A stretch of 41,712 nt of DNA from an uncultured Methylobacillus sp. GTDB taxonomy: Bacteria > Pseudomonadota > Gammaproteobacteria > Burkholderiales > Methylophilaceae. A program made the translations under genes and the position numbers. Location: contig CAMLDO010000018.1 in the NCBI GenBank assembly GCA_946478865.1, positions 1 to 41,712 of the forward strand, written 5' to 3'. Position 1 is the first letter of the stretch; each line of letters begins with the position of its first letter. Below are positions 30,342 through 38,155 of the stretch, in pieces. Below the pieces are notes generated by a model that saw nothing but the letters and a program-made list of their open reading frames with translations, searched no databases and was not told the origin of the DNA.

Positions 30342-30959
30342 ATGCAAATTGAACTCAACGCCAAGAAGCGCGAGGCGCAAGGTACGGGTGCGAGCCGCCG
30401 TCTGCGTCGTGCGGGCAACGTTCCCGGCATCGTTTACGGTGGCGGCAAGGACGCTGTCAACATCGAACTGAACCACAAGGAACTGTTCCTGCAGTTCCGT
30501 CACGAAGCGTTCCATGCTTCCATCCTGAACCTGAACGTGGATGGCAAGACGGAACAAGTGCTGCTGCGCGACTACCAGATGCACCCGGTGCGCACCGAAA
30601 TCCAGCACATCGACTTCCAGCGCGTGAGCGCCACCGAGAAGATCCACGTGAAGGTGCCGTTCCACTTCATCAACCAGGAAGTCGCGCCCGGCGTGAAACT
30701 GGCTCACGGCATCGTCAACCACGTCATGACCGAAGTCGACGTGAGCTGCCTGCCGAAGAACCTGCCTGAGTTCATCGAAGTCGACCTGGCAACCCTGGAA
30801 GCCGGTCACTCCATCCACCTGTCGCAGATCAAGCTGCCGAAGGGTGTGGAACTCGTGCAACTGACACACGGCGACGACGCTGCTGTGGCTTCCATCCCGG
30901 TTCCGCGCGGTGGCGTGGCAGCTGAGGAAGGCGAAGAAGAGGCTCCGGCTGCAGAGTAA
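30342..30959 (+). CDS. rplY: 50S ribosomal protein L25/general stress protein Ctc
   Basis: A 205-residue two-domain L25 of the Ctc type: the N-terminal 5S-rRNA-binding L25 domain (about 1-92) and the C-terminal TL5/Ctc beta domain (about 93-185), with an acidic tail [11 protein letters not shown]. The N-terminus begins [21 protein letters not shown] as in the family. The ATG has AGGAG upstream. It lies between prs and pth, the conserved order, and is followed by a strong terminator. Confidence 0.97.
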   Translation: MQIELNAKKREAQGTGASRRLRRAGNVPGIVYGGGKDAVNIELNHKELFLQFRHEAFHASILNLNVDGKTEQVLLRDYQMHPVRTEIQHIDFQRVSATEKIHVKVPFHFINQEVAPGVKLAHGIVNHVMTEVDVSCLPKNLPEFIEVDLATLEAGHSIHLSQIKLPKGVELVQLTHGDDAAVASIPVPRGGVAAEEGEEEAPAAE

Positions 30960-30980
30960 GCCGGTCCCGGCATGCAGACA

Positions 30981-31015
30981 ACGCGCGTTGCGGTCAGCCG
31001 GAACGCGCGTTTTTT
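30981..31015 (+). terminator. Terminator after rplY
   Basis: ACGCGCGTT (30981-30989), 12-base loop, AACGCGCGT (31002-31010), T6. It lies within the prs-rplY-pth-ychF run and should reduce or stop read-through to pth. Confidence 0.88.
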
Positions 31016-31034
31016 ATTGACGGAATCCTGACGC

Positions 31035-31619
31035 ATGAATGCCATTCGCCTGCTCGTCGGCCTCGGTAATCCCGGCCCGCAATATGAAGCCACACGGCAT
31101 AATGCCGGTTTCTGGTGGATCGATGAGGTGGCGCGTGCCCATGGTGCCCGCCTTGCAGTGGAGCCCAAGTTCTTCGGCCTGGCCGGTCGCATGAAGGCGG
31201 GAGCGCATGAGGCATGGCTGTTGCAGCCGACCACATTCATGAATGCCAGCGGCCGCTCTGTCGCTGCGCTCGCTCGTTTCTATAAAATCACCCCGGCAGA
31301 AATCCTGGTGATCCACGACGAGCTCGACCTGCCCCCCGGTACTGCGAAGCTCAAGAAGGGCGGCGGCAACGGTGGACACAACGGGTTGAAGGACATTTCC
31401 GCTCATCTCGGCACCCAGGATTACTGGCGGCTGCGCCTCGGTATCGGACATCCTGGCGACAAGAGCGCTGTGGCAAACTTCGTGCTCCACGAACCCGGCC
31501 GCGATGAGGCCAACCTGATTCAGGACACCATCGACCAGAGCGTCAAGCTGCTCCCGCTGCTGCTGGAAGGCAGCATGGAAGCGGCCATGCTCAAATTGCA
31601 CACCAAACCAAAGGGATAA
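31035..31619 (+). CDS. pth: Peptidyl-tRNA hydrolase
   Basis: A 194-residue Pth that releases peptides from stalled peptidyl-tRNA. It has [12 protein letters not shown] with N12, the catalytic H22 in RHNAGF, and the conserved [10 protein letters not shown] and [12 protein letters not shown] loops. The ATG directly follows the rplY terminator; no strong Shine-Dalgarno is visible (GGAATCC about 8 bases upstream). ychF starts five bases after the stop. Confidence 0.98.
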   Translation: MNAIRLLVGLGNPGPQYEATRHNAGFWWIDEVARAHGARLAVEPKFFGLAGRMKAGAHEAWLLQPTTFMNASGRSVAALARFYKITPAEILVIHDELDLPPGTAKLKKGGGNGGHNGLKDISAHLGTQDYWRLRLGIGHPGDKSAVANFVLHEPGRDEANLIQDTIDQSVKLLPLLLEGSMEAAMLKLHTKPKG

Positions 31620-31624
31620 ACACC

Positions 31625-32707
31625 ATGAAGTGCGGAATCGTCGGACTGCCCAATGTCGGCAAGTCCACCCTGTTCAACGCCATCACCCGCGCCGGCATCG
31701 AAGCCGCCAATTATCCTTTCTGCACCATCGAACCCAACGTGGGTATCGTGGAGGTGCCGGATGCGCGGCTCGACGCGCTCGCGAAAATCGTCAACCCGCA
31801 GAAACTTCAGCACGCCATCGTTGAGTTCGTGGACATCGCGGGCCTGGTGGCTGGCGCCTCCAAGGGCGAAGGGCTGGGCAACAAGTTCCTAGCCAACATC
31901 CGCGAAACGGACGCCATCGCTCACGTCGTACGCTGCTTCGACGACGGCAACATCGTGCACGTCGCCGGCAAGGTGGACCCGCTCGCCGACGTGGAGGTGA
32001 TCAATACCGAACTCGCGCTCGCCGACATGGAAACCGTGGAAAAAGCCATTGCCCGCGAGACCAAGAAGGCCAAGTCCGGCGACAAGGAAGCCATCGTGCT
32101 GTGCACGCTGCTGGAGAAGGTGCAGAAGCACCTCGATCAGGGTCTGCCGGTACGCACCCTTGGACTGGACAAGGATCAGCTGCAACTCATCAAGCCGCTG
32201 TGTCTCATCACCGTGAAGCCGGTGATGTACCTCGCCAATGTCGAGGAGAACGGCTTCGAGAACAATCCTCTGCTCGCCAAGGTCGAGGACATGGGCAAGA
32301 AGGAAGGCGCGCCCGTCGTCGCCATCTGCGCCAAAATCGAATCCGAGATCGCCGACCTGGAAGATGCCGACAAGGTGATGTTCCTCGAAGAAATGGGATT
32401 GGAAGAGCCCGGCCTCAACCGCGTCATTCGCGCCGCCTACGACCTGCTCGGTCTGCAGACCTACTTTACGGCCGGCGTGAAGGAAGTGCGCGCCTGGACC
32501 ATCCACAAGGGGGATACCGCCCCGCAAGCCGCAGGTGTGATCCACACCGACTTCGAAAAGGGCTTCATCCGTGCCCAGACGATTTCCTTTGAAGACTTCA
32601 TCGCATGCGGCGGCGAACAAGGCGCCAAGGAAGCCGGGAAAATGCGTGCCGAAGGCAAGGAATACGTCGTGCATGACGGCGACGTGATGAATTTCCTGTT
32701 CAACTAA
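31625..32707 (+). CDS. ychF: Ribosome-binding ATPase YchF
   Basis: A 360-residue Obg-related YchF/OLA1 protein, which hydrolyses ATP rather than GTP and binds ribosomes. It has G1 GLPNVGKST (8-16), [12 protein letters not shown] (switch I), G3 DIAGLV, a central coiled coil, and the C-terminal TGS domain with [16 protein letters not shown] and EDFIACGG. The pth-ychF pair is conserved. The window shows no dedicated plus-strand terminator except the shared hairpin at 32718-32741. Confidence 0.98.
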   Translation: MKCGIVGLPNVGKSTLFNAITRAGIEAANYPFCTIEPNVGIVEVPDARLDALAKIVNPQKLQHAIVEFVDIAGLVAGASKGEGLGNKFLANIRETDAIAHVVRCFDDGNIVHVAGKVDPLADVEVINTELALADMETVEKAIARETKKAKSGDKEAIVLCTLLEKVQKHLDQGLPVRTLGLDKDQLQLIKPLCLITVKPVMYLANVEENGFENNPLLAKVEDMGKKEGAPVVAICAKIESEIADLEDADKVMFLEEMGLEEPGLNRVIRAAYDLLGLQTYFTAGVKEVRAWTIHKGDTAPQAAGVIHTDFEKGFIRAQTISFEDFIACGGEQGAKEAGKMRAEGKEYVVHDGDVMNFLFN

Positions 32708-32717
32708 ACGCTCATCG

Positions 32718-32741
32718 AAAAAAACCCGCCGGAAGGCGGGT
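32718..32741 (-). terminator. Terminator of the small exported-protein gene
   Basis: ACCCGCC/GGCGGGT (32724-32730/32735-32741) with loop GGAA; on the minus strand it is followed by T7. It ends the gene at 32771-33064. On the plus strand the hairpin lacks a T-run after it. Confidence 0.85.
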
Positions 32742-32770
32742 GAGGATGAGCATGGCACTACAAATCGGAA

Positions 32771-33064
32771 CTAGCGGGGATCGAGCTCGCGGCCGCCGCG
32801 ATCAGGGTCCAGCGTGGGTGGTTTGCCTTTCTCGCGCTGTACGCGGTTCTGGCTATCGTCCCGGTAAGGCTGCGGCCGGGTAGGACAATCGCGGTTCACC
32901 GCCGCCTCGGGATCAGAAGAACGCATCGTGGGATCGCAATCTGCCGGCGCACCCATTTGTTCCGCAGGAGCGGGCGGCAACGGACGCTCGGGCATTTCGG
33001 CGGAAGCCATGGTGGCAGCGCCGAGAAACAGCAAGCCAATCGACAAAGCAGGTAATCTGGGCAT
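32771..33064 (-). CDS. Small exported protein, unknown function (97 aa)
   Basis: A 97-residue product with a cleavable signal peptide (LPALSIGLLFLGAATMASA, cleavage near 22), then a Pro-, Asp- and Arg-rich, low-complexity mature part with two cysteines (ADCDPT and NRDCPT) that could form a disulphide. Probably periplasmic. GGAGGA is seven bases before the ATG at 33064; ATGs at 33067 and 33079 are less well spaced. It ends in its own terminator. I do not recognise the family. Confidence 0.75.
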   Translation of the reverse strand: MPRLPALSIGLLFLGAATMASAEMPERPLPPAPAEQMGAPADCDPTMRSSDPEAAVNRDCPTRPQPYRDDSQNRVQREKGKPPTLDPDRGGRELDPR

Positions 33065-33227
33065 CATTGAATCCTCCATGTCGTAGCAGTCACGGCGTCA
33101 TGCAGATGCCGTTTCTGCAAGGAATGATGCATGTTACCCGCCCCTTGTCGCCAAGGCTTTCAGTGCCCCGTCCTTTCTGCCCTAGGATTCATCCGACATG
33201 ATGGATGGATTTAAGCGCGAATCGGCT

Positions 33228-33256
33228 TTGACAATCCGGACGATAGAAAATAAAAT
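33228..33256 (+). promoter_or_regulatory. Near-consensus promoter of tRNA-Met
   Basis: TTGACA (33228-33233), exact 17-base spacer, TAAAAT (33251-33256). Transcription would start about a dozen bases before the tRNA. This is the best sigma70 promoter in the window. Confidence 0.88.
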
Positions 33257-33275
33257 GCCGGACTTTTCTGGTTTC

Positions 33276-33352
33276 GGTGATGTAGCTCAGCTGGTTAGAG
33301 CGACGGATTCATAATCCGTAGGTCGAGGGTTCAAGTCCCCCCATCACCACCA
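33276..33352 (+). tRNA. tRNA-Met (CAT anticodon), with a mismatched T-stem
   Basis: Cloverleaf: acceptor GGTGATG (33276-33282) with CATCACC (33342-33348), discriminator A, encoded CCA. The anticodon stem ACGGA/TCCGT encloses loop TTCATAA with CAT at 33310-33312. The T-stem GAGGG/CCCCC has an A-C mismatch at its second pair (33326:33340). The first pair G-C rules out an initiator-type C1-A72 end. Elongator tRNA-Met is most likely; tRNA-Ile2 (lysidine-modified CAT) cannot be excluded by eye. Confidence 0.93.
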
Positions 33353-33357
33353 ATAGG

Positions 33358-33389
33358 ACGCGGGTTCGGTTTTCCGAATCCGCGTTTTT
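33358..33389 (+). terminator. Terminator after tRNA-Met
   Basis: ACGCGGGTTCGG (33358-33369), loop TTTT, CCGAATCCGCGT (33374-33385) with one G-U pair, then a T-run (33385-33389). It defines a single-tRNA transcription unit. Confidence 0.9.
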
Positions 33390-33610
33390 GTTTTTGCGGG
33401 GCAGCTTTTCGTCAGCAACCGCCATCCGTACAAAAAGCCTGGGTTACCGGGCACCCGCCCCTTACCTCTGCCATATTAAAAGCACTGCTCACCTTCCACC
33501 GCTGACACAGCACCACGGATTGCGAAAAACTCAGCCATATCCCCATGGCTTGGGCTGTGATTAAATCCTGATGCAAGCGCTCGACAAGACGGACAATCGA
33601 CGGAGGCCTT

Positions 33611-34372
33611 ATGGATTACATCGATATCGCAGTCATCAAGTTTCTCAACAGTTTCGCCTGGAAATTCACGATGTTCGATCGCTTCGTGATCGATATCCTG
33701 CAGATGAACACTTTCAAGGCGATGCCTATTGTCTGCGTGGCCATCTGGATCTGGTTTTCCAAGGATTCGGGAGACCGGGAGCGCAAGGCTATCTTCAATG
33801 GCTTCCTGGGAGCGTTTGCGGCCGTTCTGCTGACGCGCAACCTCCAGAACTTCACTCCGTACAGGCCGCGCCCGGCGATGGAACCCACGCTCGATTTCGT
33901 ACTGCCTGCCGGCGCCTATGCCAATTATGGCAGCTCTTTCCCGAGCGATACGGCCGGACTGGCATTCGCGCTGGTGCTCGGTATCTGGCTCGCTTCTCGG
34001 CGCAGCGGGTACTTCGTGCTGTTCTGGTCGGTGGTAGTGGTATGTTTTCCGCGACTCTATGGCGGGTTTCATTATCCGAGCGACATGATCGCCGGGGGGC
34101 TGATCGGACTGGCTTGTACCTATGCCCTGATCCGCTTCGACCGGCTTACCGGCTCGCTGTATAACGCGACCATGAAACTCGCGACGAATCATCGCCCCTG
34201 GTTTTATGTGCTGGGATTCATTGTGGCTTATCAGACCACCCATTATTATCTGGACCCACGGAAAGTGGTCGAGCAAGGGCTTTTCACTCTCGGCTTCAAG
34301 CAGCAGAAATTGCAACAACTACAGAAACAGGAAGCAGAAAGACGGCAGGCTCACATGGCTTGCCCAAAATAG
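33611..34372 (+). CDS. PAP2-like membrane phosphatase with variant active site
   Basis: A 253-residue, about six-helix PAP2/type 2 phosphatidic acid phosphatase-like protein. Motif 1 survives as LQNFTPYRPRP (RP intact, the distal Lys not clear). Motif 2, normally PSGH/PSDH, reads FPSDT, so the general acid His is replaced by Thr. Motif 3 is PRLYGGFHYPSD, keeping R, H and D. The C-terminal tail is Gln-rich coiled coil (KQQKLQQLQKQEAERRQ). The ATG has GGAGG upstream. It may act on a lipid phosphate, perhaps with altered chemistry or none; the substrate is unknown. Confidence 0.88.
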   Translation: MDYIDIAVIKFLNSFAWKFTMFDRFVIDILQMNTFKAMPIVCVAIWIWFSKDSGDRERKAIFNGFLGAFAAVLLTRNLQNFTPYRPRPAMEPTLDFVLPAGAYANYGSSFPSDTAGLAFALVLGIWLASRRSGYFVLFWSVVVVCFPRLYGGFHYPSDMIAGGLIGLACTYALIRFDRLTGSLYNATMKLATNHRPWFYVLGFIVAYQTTHYYLDPRKVVEQGLFTLGFKQQKLQQLQKQEAERRQAHMACPK

Positions 34373-34395
34373 AAAAGGCCCGCAACGGGCCTTTT
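34373..34395. terminator. Bidirectional terminator after the PAP2-like gene
   Basis: AAAAGGCCCG, loop CAA, CGGGCCTTTT, directly after the PAP2-like stop codon. It can also serve the convergent 60-codon gene, with TTTTC TATTTT on that strand. Confidence 0.88.
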
Positions 34396-34416
34396 CAAAC
34401 GAGTATGAGGAGAAGA

Positions 34417-34599
34417 CTACCAGTAAAGATCTTCGCGCAGATCGGTGCGTTTTTCGTTCAGCTTCGTGAGGGAGTCTTCTGTTTTGTGGGAGGCAAGATG
34501 AAACACGGCTTGCATGGCAGAATGGATGTGTTCGAAAAAGCTCCTGACGACATCCCGGAACGTAGAAGTATCAATGACATCTTTTGCGAATCTGGACAT
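34417..34599 (-). CDS. Hypothetical protein (60 aa)
   Basis: A 60-codon frame with AGGAG (complement of 34609-34613) nine bases before its ATG and a terminator 22 bases after its stop, so it has complete gene signals. The product is soluble, charged and predicted mainly helical (MSRFAKDVIDTSTFRDVVR... ending REDLYW), with no cysteines and no signal peptide. I do not recognise it. The opposite strand also has a frame here without comparable signals. Confidence 0.6.
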   Translation of the reverse strand: MSRFAKDVIDTSTFRDVVRSFFEHIHSAMQAVFHLASHKTEDSLTKLNEKRTDLREDLYW

Positions 34600-34613
34600 G
34601 ATGCAATGCTCCT

Positions 34614-34880
34614 ATAACCGAATGGACCCCAAGAACCAATTCCCAAGGACGACGACACGGTCAGCTGCCTGTCAGAGATCGTAATTCCTTGTTTTCCAGA
34701 ACTCGCCCATGATCAGAATGCAGCCGAGGTTGAGTATTAGACACAGCCGCTCTTGCAAAGTGTCGCAACCAGCCCTTTCGTACCCATTGGCCACCAAAAA
34801 TTTTGGCTTGCGGCATGGCTCCATCACCCGCTTGGTGGTTTAATCGAACCAATTGTTGCCTTCGTTGACTATGCTTGACC
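34614..34880. other. Intergenic region upstream of ovoA
   Basis: About 267 bases without a convincing gene. I see no strong -35/-10 pair on the plus strand and no Shine-Dalgarno before ovoA; TATGCT at 34870-34875 ends five bases before its ATG and is the only -10-like element near it. No repeats stand out. Confidence 0.5.
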
Positions 34881-36989
34881 ATGAGTAACCTATTTCACCG
34901 CACCCCTTCGCTGACCGGCACGGATGCCGAACAAAAACGCCGGGAAATCCGGGATTACTTCCACGCTACCTGCGACCGCTACGAACAACTGTTCGAAACG
35001 CTGGCGAGCGACGAGGCCTATTACCGCAAGCCGATCTCGCTGCGGCATCCCCTGATCTTCTACTTCGGCCACACCGCGACGTTTTTCGTCAACAAGCTGG
35101 TGCTGGCCGGGCTGGTGCCGCGGCGCATCAAACCCGCGTTCGAATCGATGTTCGCGATCGGCGTGGACGAAATGAGCTGGGACGACCTCGACGAGACCAA
35201 CTACCCATGGCCGACGGTCACCGAAGTGCGCACTTACCGCGCGGAAATGCGCCGAGTGATCGACCAGCTGATCGCCACCCTGCCGCTGGAACTGCCTATC
35301 CACTGGGATCATCCGTGGTGGCCCATCCTCATGGGCATCGAGCACGAGCGCATTCACCTCGAAACCTCCTCCGTGCTGATCCGCCAGCATGCCTTGCAGT
35401 ATGTGAAGTCGCATCCGGACTGGCAGCCCTGCTCCGTGAGCGGAGAAGCGCCGACCAACGAACTGGTGGATATTCCCGCAGGTGCCGTGGTGCTCGGCAA
35501 AACGGACGCCACCTACGGCTGGGATAACGAGTACGGTCGCCATGAAGCGGAGGTGCCTGCGTTCCAGGCGAGCCGCTATCTGGTGAGCAATCGCGAATTC
35601 CTCGGCTTCGTCGAGTCCGAGGGGTATCTCAACGACAGCTATTGGGAAGAGGAAGGCAAGCAATGGAAGATCTACGCCAAAGCCCAGCATCCGACTTTCT
35701 GGGTACCGGACGGCAGTGCCTGGAGGTTGCGACTCATGACCGAGGAGGTGGCGATGCCGTGGGACTGGCCCGCGGAGGTGAATTACCACGAGGCCAAGGC
35801 ATTCTGTAACTGGAAACGTGCCGAAAGCGGTGTGCCGGTACGCCTGCCGACCGAGGACGAATGGTATCGGCTCTATGAGATTTCCGGTGTAGGTGAAGTG
35901 CCGGCCGATGCTCCGGTACCCGCCAATCTGCATCTCGACCATTTCGCCTCCTCCTGTCCGGTGACCCGTTATCGCCACGGCGATCTCTATGACGTGGTCG
36001 GCAACGTGTGGCAATGGACGGAGACGCCGATCTATCCGTTCGATGGTTTCCGCGTACATCCGCTGTACGACGACTTCACCACGCCCACCTTCGACGAGCG
36101 CCACAACCTCATCAAGGGCGGCTCATGGATTTCGTGCGGCAACGAATCGCTCAAGAGCGCACGCTACGCCTTCCGCCGCCACTTTTTCCAGCATGCCGGG
36201 TTCCGTTATGTGGTGTCCGAGGTAGATCCGCCGGCAGCGATGCCCGCCTCGCAGTATGAGACCGACAAGCTGCTGTCGGAGTATGCGGAATTCCACTATG
36301 GCGATACCTATTTCGGGGTGCCCAATTTTTCCAAATCGCTCAGCGAAATCGCCGTGACCGCAATGCAGGGCAAAGCGACGCGGCGCGCGCTGGATATCGG
36401 CTGTGCTGCCGGGCGAGCTACCTTCGAGCTCGCGCAACATTTCGACCGGGTCACCGGCATCGACTTTTCGGCGCGCTTCATCGGGCTCGGCGTGCAGCTC
36501 GCGCAGCAGGGCGTGCTGCGCTACACACTCGCGGACGAGGGCGACCTGGTGTTCTACAAGGAGCGCCGGCTGGATGAACTAGGCCTGGATGCCGTGCGTG
36601 ACAAGGTGGAATTCTTCCAGGGCGATGCTTGTAACTTGAAGCCGCATTTCACCGGCTACGATCTCATCCTTGCCGCCAACCTCATCGACCGTCTGTACAG
36701 CCCGCGCAAGTTCCTGAGCACGATACATCAGCGCCTCAATCCCGGTGGCATTCTCATGATCGCCTCGCCCTATACCTGGCTGGAAGAGCATACGCCGCGC
36801 GACGAGTGGATAGGCGGCTTCAAGCAGGCAGGCGAGAACCTGACTACGCTGGACGGACTGAAAGCCGTGTTGGGCGAGCATTTCCGCCTGGTCGGTGGGC
36901 CGCAGGAAGTGCCGTTCGTGATTCGCGAAACACGCCGCAAATTCCAGCACACGTTGTCGGAAGTCACGCTGTGGGAGAAGATCGGTTGA
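34881..36989 (+). CDS. ovoA: 5-histidylcysteine sulfoxide synthase / N-methyltransferase OvoA
   Basis: A 702-residue OvoA, the iron enzyme that joins cysteine sulphur to C5 of histidine with oxygen, the first step of ovothiol synthesis. The N-terminal DinB-like domain has the iron motif HERIHLE (H155, H159, E161; HxxxHxE). The central FGE-sulfatase domain (about 190-440) follows, with LPTEDEWYRLYE, NVWQWTETP, GGSWISCG and FRRHFFQHAGFRYV. The C-terminal SAM methyltransferase domain (motif I LDIGCAAGRATFEL near 503) makes the later N-methylation. No Shine-Dalgarno precedes the ATG; a TTG two codons upstream is an alternative. The lyase gene starts in its stop codon. Confidence 0.96.
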   Translation: MSNLFHRTPSLTGTDAEQKRREIRDYFHATCDRYEQLFETLASDEAYYRKPISLRHPLIFYFGHTATFFVNKLVLAGLVPRRIKPAFESMFAIGVDEMSWDDLDETNYPWPTVTEVRTYRAEMRRVIDQLIATLPLELPIHWDHPWWPILMGIEHERIHLETSSVLIRQHALQYVKSHPDWQPCSVSGEAPTNELVDIPAGAVVLGKTDATYGWDNEYGRHEAEVPAFQASRYLVSNREFLGFVESEGYLNDSYWEEEGKQWKIYAKAQHPTFWVPDGSAWRLRLMTEEVAMPWDWPAEVNYHEAKAFCNWKRAESGVPVRLPTEDEWYRLYEISGVGEVPADAPVPANLHLDHFASSCPVTRYRHGDLYDVVGNVWQWTETPIYPFDGFRVHPLYDDFTTPTFDERHNLIKGGSWISCGNESLKSARYAFRRHFFQHAGFRYVVSEVDPPAAMPASQYETDKLLSEYAEFHYGDTYFGVPNFSKSLSEIAVTAMQGKATRRALDIGCAAGRATFELAQHFDRVTGIDFSARFIGLGVQLAQQGVLRYTLADEGDLVFYKERRLDELGLDAVRDKVEFFQGDACNLKPHFTGYDLILAANLIDRLYSPRKFLSTIHQRLNPGGILMIASPYTWLEEHTPRDEWIGGFKQAGENLTTLDGLKAVLGEHFRLVGGPQEVPFVIRETRRKFQHTLSEVTLWEKIG

Positions 36990-38155
36990 GCATCGATTTC
37001 GATCGCGAGATTCCGCGCCTGGAATCGCATGCCCTCAAGTACGCCGCACGGCAGGATATCTTTGGTACGGAAGACGTGCAGCCGATGTGGGTCGCGGACA
37101 TGGATTTTGCCGCGCCCGAAGCCGTTACACGCGCATTGGTCGAACGGGCGCAGCATCCCATCTATGGCTACACTCTGCTGCCGGAATCCGTATACGAGGC
37201 GCTGATTGGCTGGATGCGCAAACGCCACGGCTGGGAAATCGCACGCGAATGGATACTGCTGGTCCCCGGCGTCGTGCCTTCGCTCAACGCGGTGGTGATG
37301 GCGCTCACCGAACCGGGCGACGGGGTCATCGTGCAGCCGCCGGTGTATTTCCCGTTTTTCTCTGCGGCAACCAAGACCGGACGCAGGCTAATCCAGAACC
37401 CGCTCAGACTCGAAGGAAATCGTTACCGCATCGATTTCGAGCAACTGGATGCATGCGCCGCCCAGGCACGGCTTCTGCTGCTGTGCTCTCCGCACAATCC
37501 GGTCGGCCGGGCATGGGATAAGGCTGAGCTTGAGCGGGTACTCACTATCGCGCGCAAGCATGATTTGACGGTGCTGTCCGACGAAATTCATGCCGATCTG
37601 GTTTATTCGGAATTTCGCCATCACCCGCTGGGTAAGCTCGCAGGCGATGGGCTCGATATCGTCACGGCCATCGCCCCAAGCAAGACGTTCAATATTCCCG
37701 GCCTCGGCCTTTCCGCACTTATCGTGCCGGACCAAGCCCGTCGCAGTGCTATCTTAAAAGTGCTCGACATGATCCATATGAGCGCAGGCAATCCCTTCAG
37801 CTTGGCCGCTTTCGAGGCAGCGTATTCCGAGGGGGAAGCCTGGCTGGAGGAGTTGTTGCTGTATCTGCGTAAGACGCGCGATGAGGCAGCACGCTTCATC
37901 GAAGCCCATATACCGGCAATACGCCTGGCGCCTACGGAAGCCACCTATCTGCTGTGGCTGGACTGCCGTGGGCTCGGCATGAACGATGCCGAGCTCAAGC
38001 GTTTCTTCGTGCACGAAGCCGGCCTGGGCTTGTCGCCAGGCGCGCTGTTCGGCGAACAAGGTTCAGGCTTCATGCGCATGAATATCGGTATGCCGCGCCA
38101 TCACGTGATGCAGGCACTGCGGAGCCTGCAAGCCGCCCTCTCAGCGCGCGCCTGA
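36986..38155 (+). CDS. ovoB: PLP-dependent C-S lyase (MalY/PatB family), probable OvoB
   Basis: A 389-residue fold-type I PLP enzyme of the MalY/PatB cystathionine beta-lyase group. It shows MWVADMDF, the HPIYGYT loop, SPHNPVGRAW, SDEIHADLVY with the PLP-contacting Asp, and the Schiff-base Lys233 in APSKTFNIPGL. The TTG start overlaps the ovoA TGA (TTGA), so it is coupled to ovoA. In ovothiol synthesis a PLP beta-lyase (OvoB) cleaves the histidylcysteine sulfoxide to 5-thiohistidine, so this is the natural candidate; by sequence alone it could be a general C-S lyase. It overlaps the convergent topoisomerase gene by 15 bases. Confidence 0.88.
   Translation: MSIDFDREIPRLESHALKYAARQDIFGTEDVQPMWVADMDFAAPEAVTRALVERAQHPIYGYTLLPESVYEALIGWMRKRHGWEIAREWILLVPGVVPSLNAVVMALTEPGDGVIVQPPVYFPFFSAATKTGRRLIQNPLRLEGNRYRIDFEQLDACAAQARLLLLCSPHNPVGRAWDKAELERVLTIARKHDLTVLSDEIHADLVYSEFRHHPLGKLAGDGLDIVTAIAPSKTFNIPGLGLSALIVPDQARRSAILKVLDMIHMSAGNPFSLAAFEAAYSEGEAWLEELLLYLRKTRDEAARFIEAHIPAIRLAPTEATYLLWLDCRGLGMNDAELKRFFVHEAGLGLSPGALFGEQGSGFMRMNIGMPRHHVMQALRSLQAALSARA

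Noticed and set aside
33533..33550. AGCCAT/ATGGCT hairpin upstream of the PAP2-like gene
   Set aside because: Short stem, no T-run, no promoter element attached; expected by chance.
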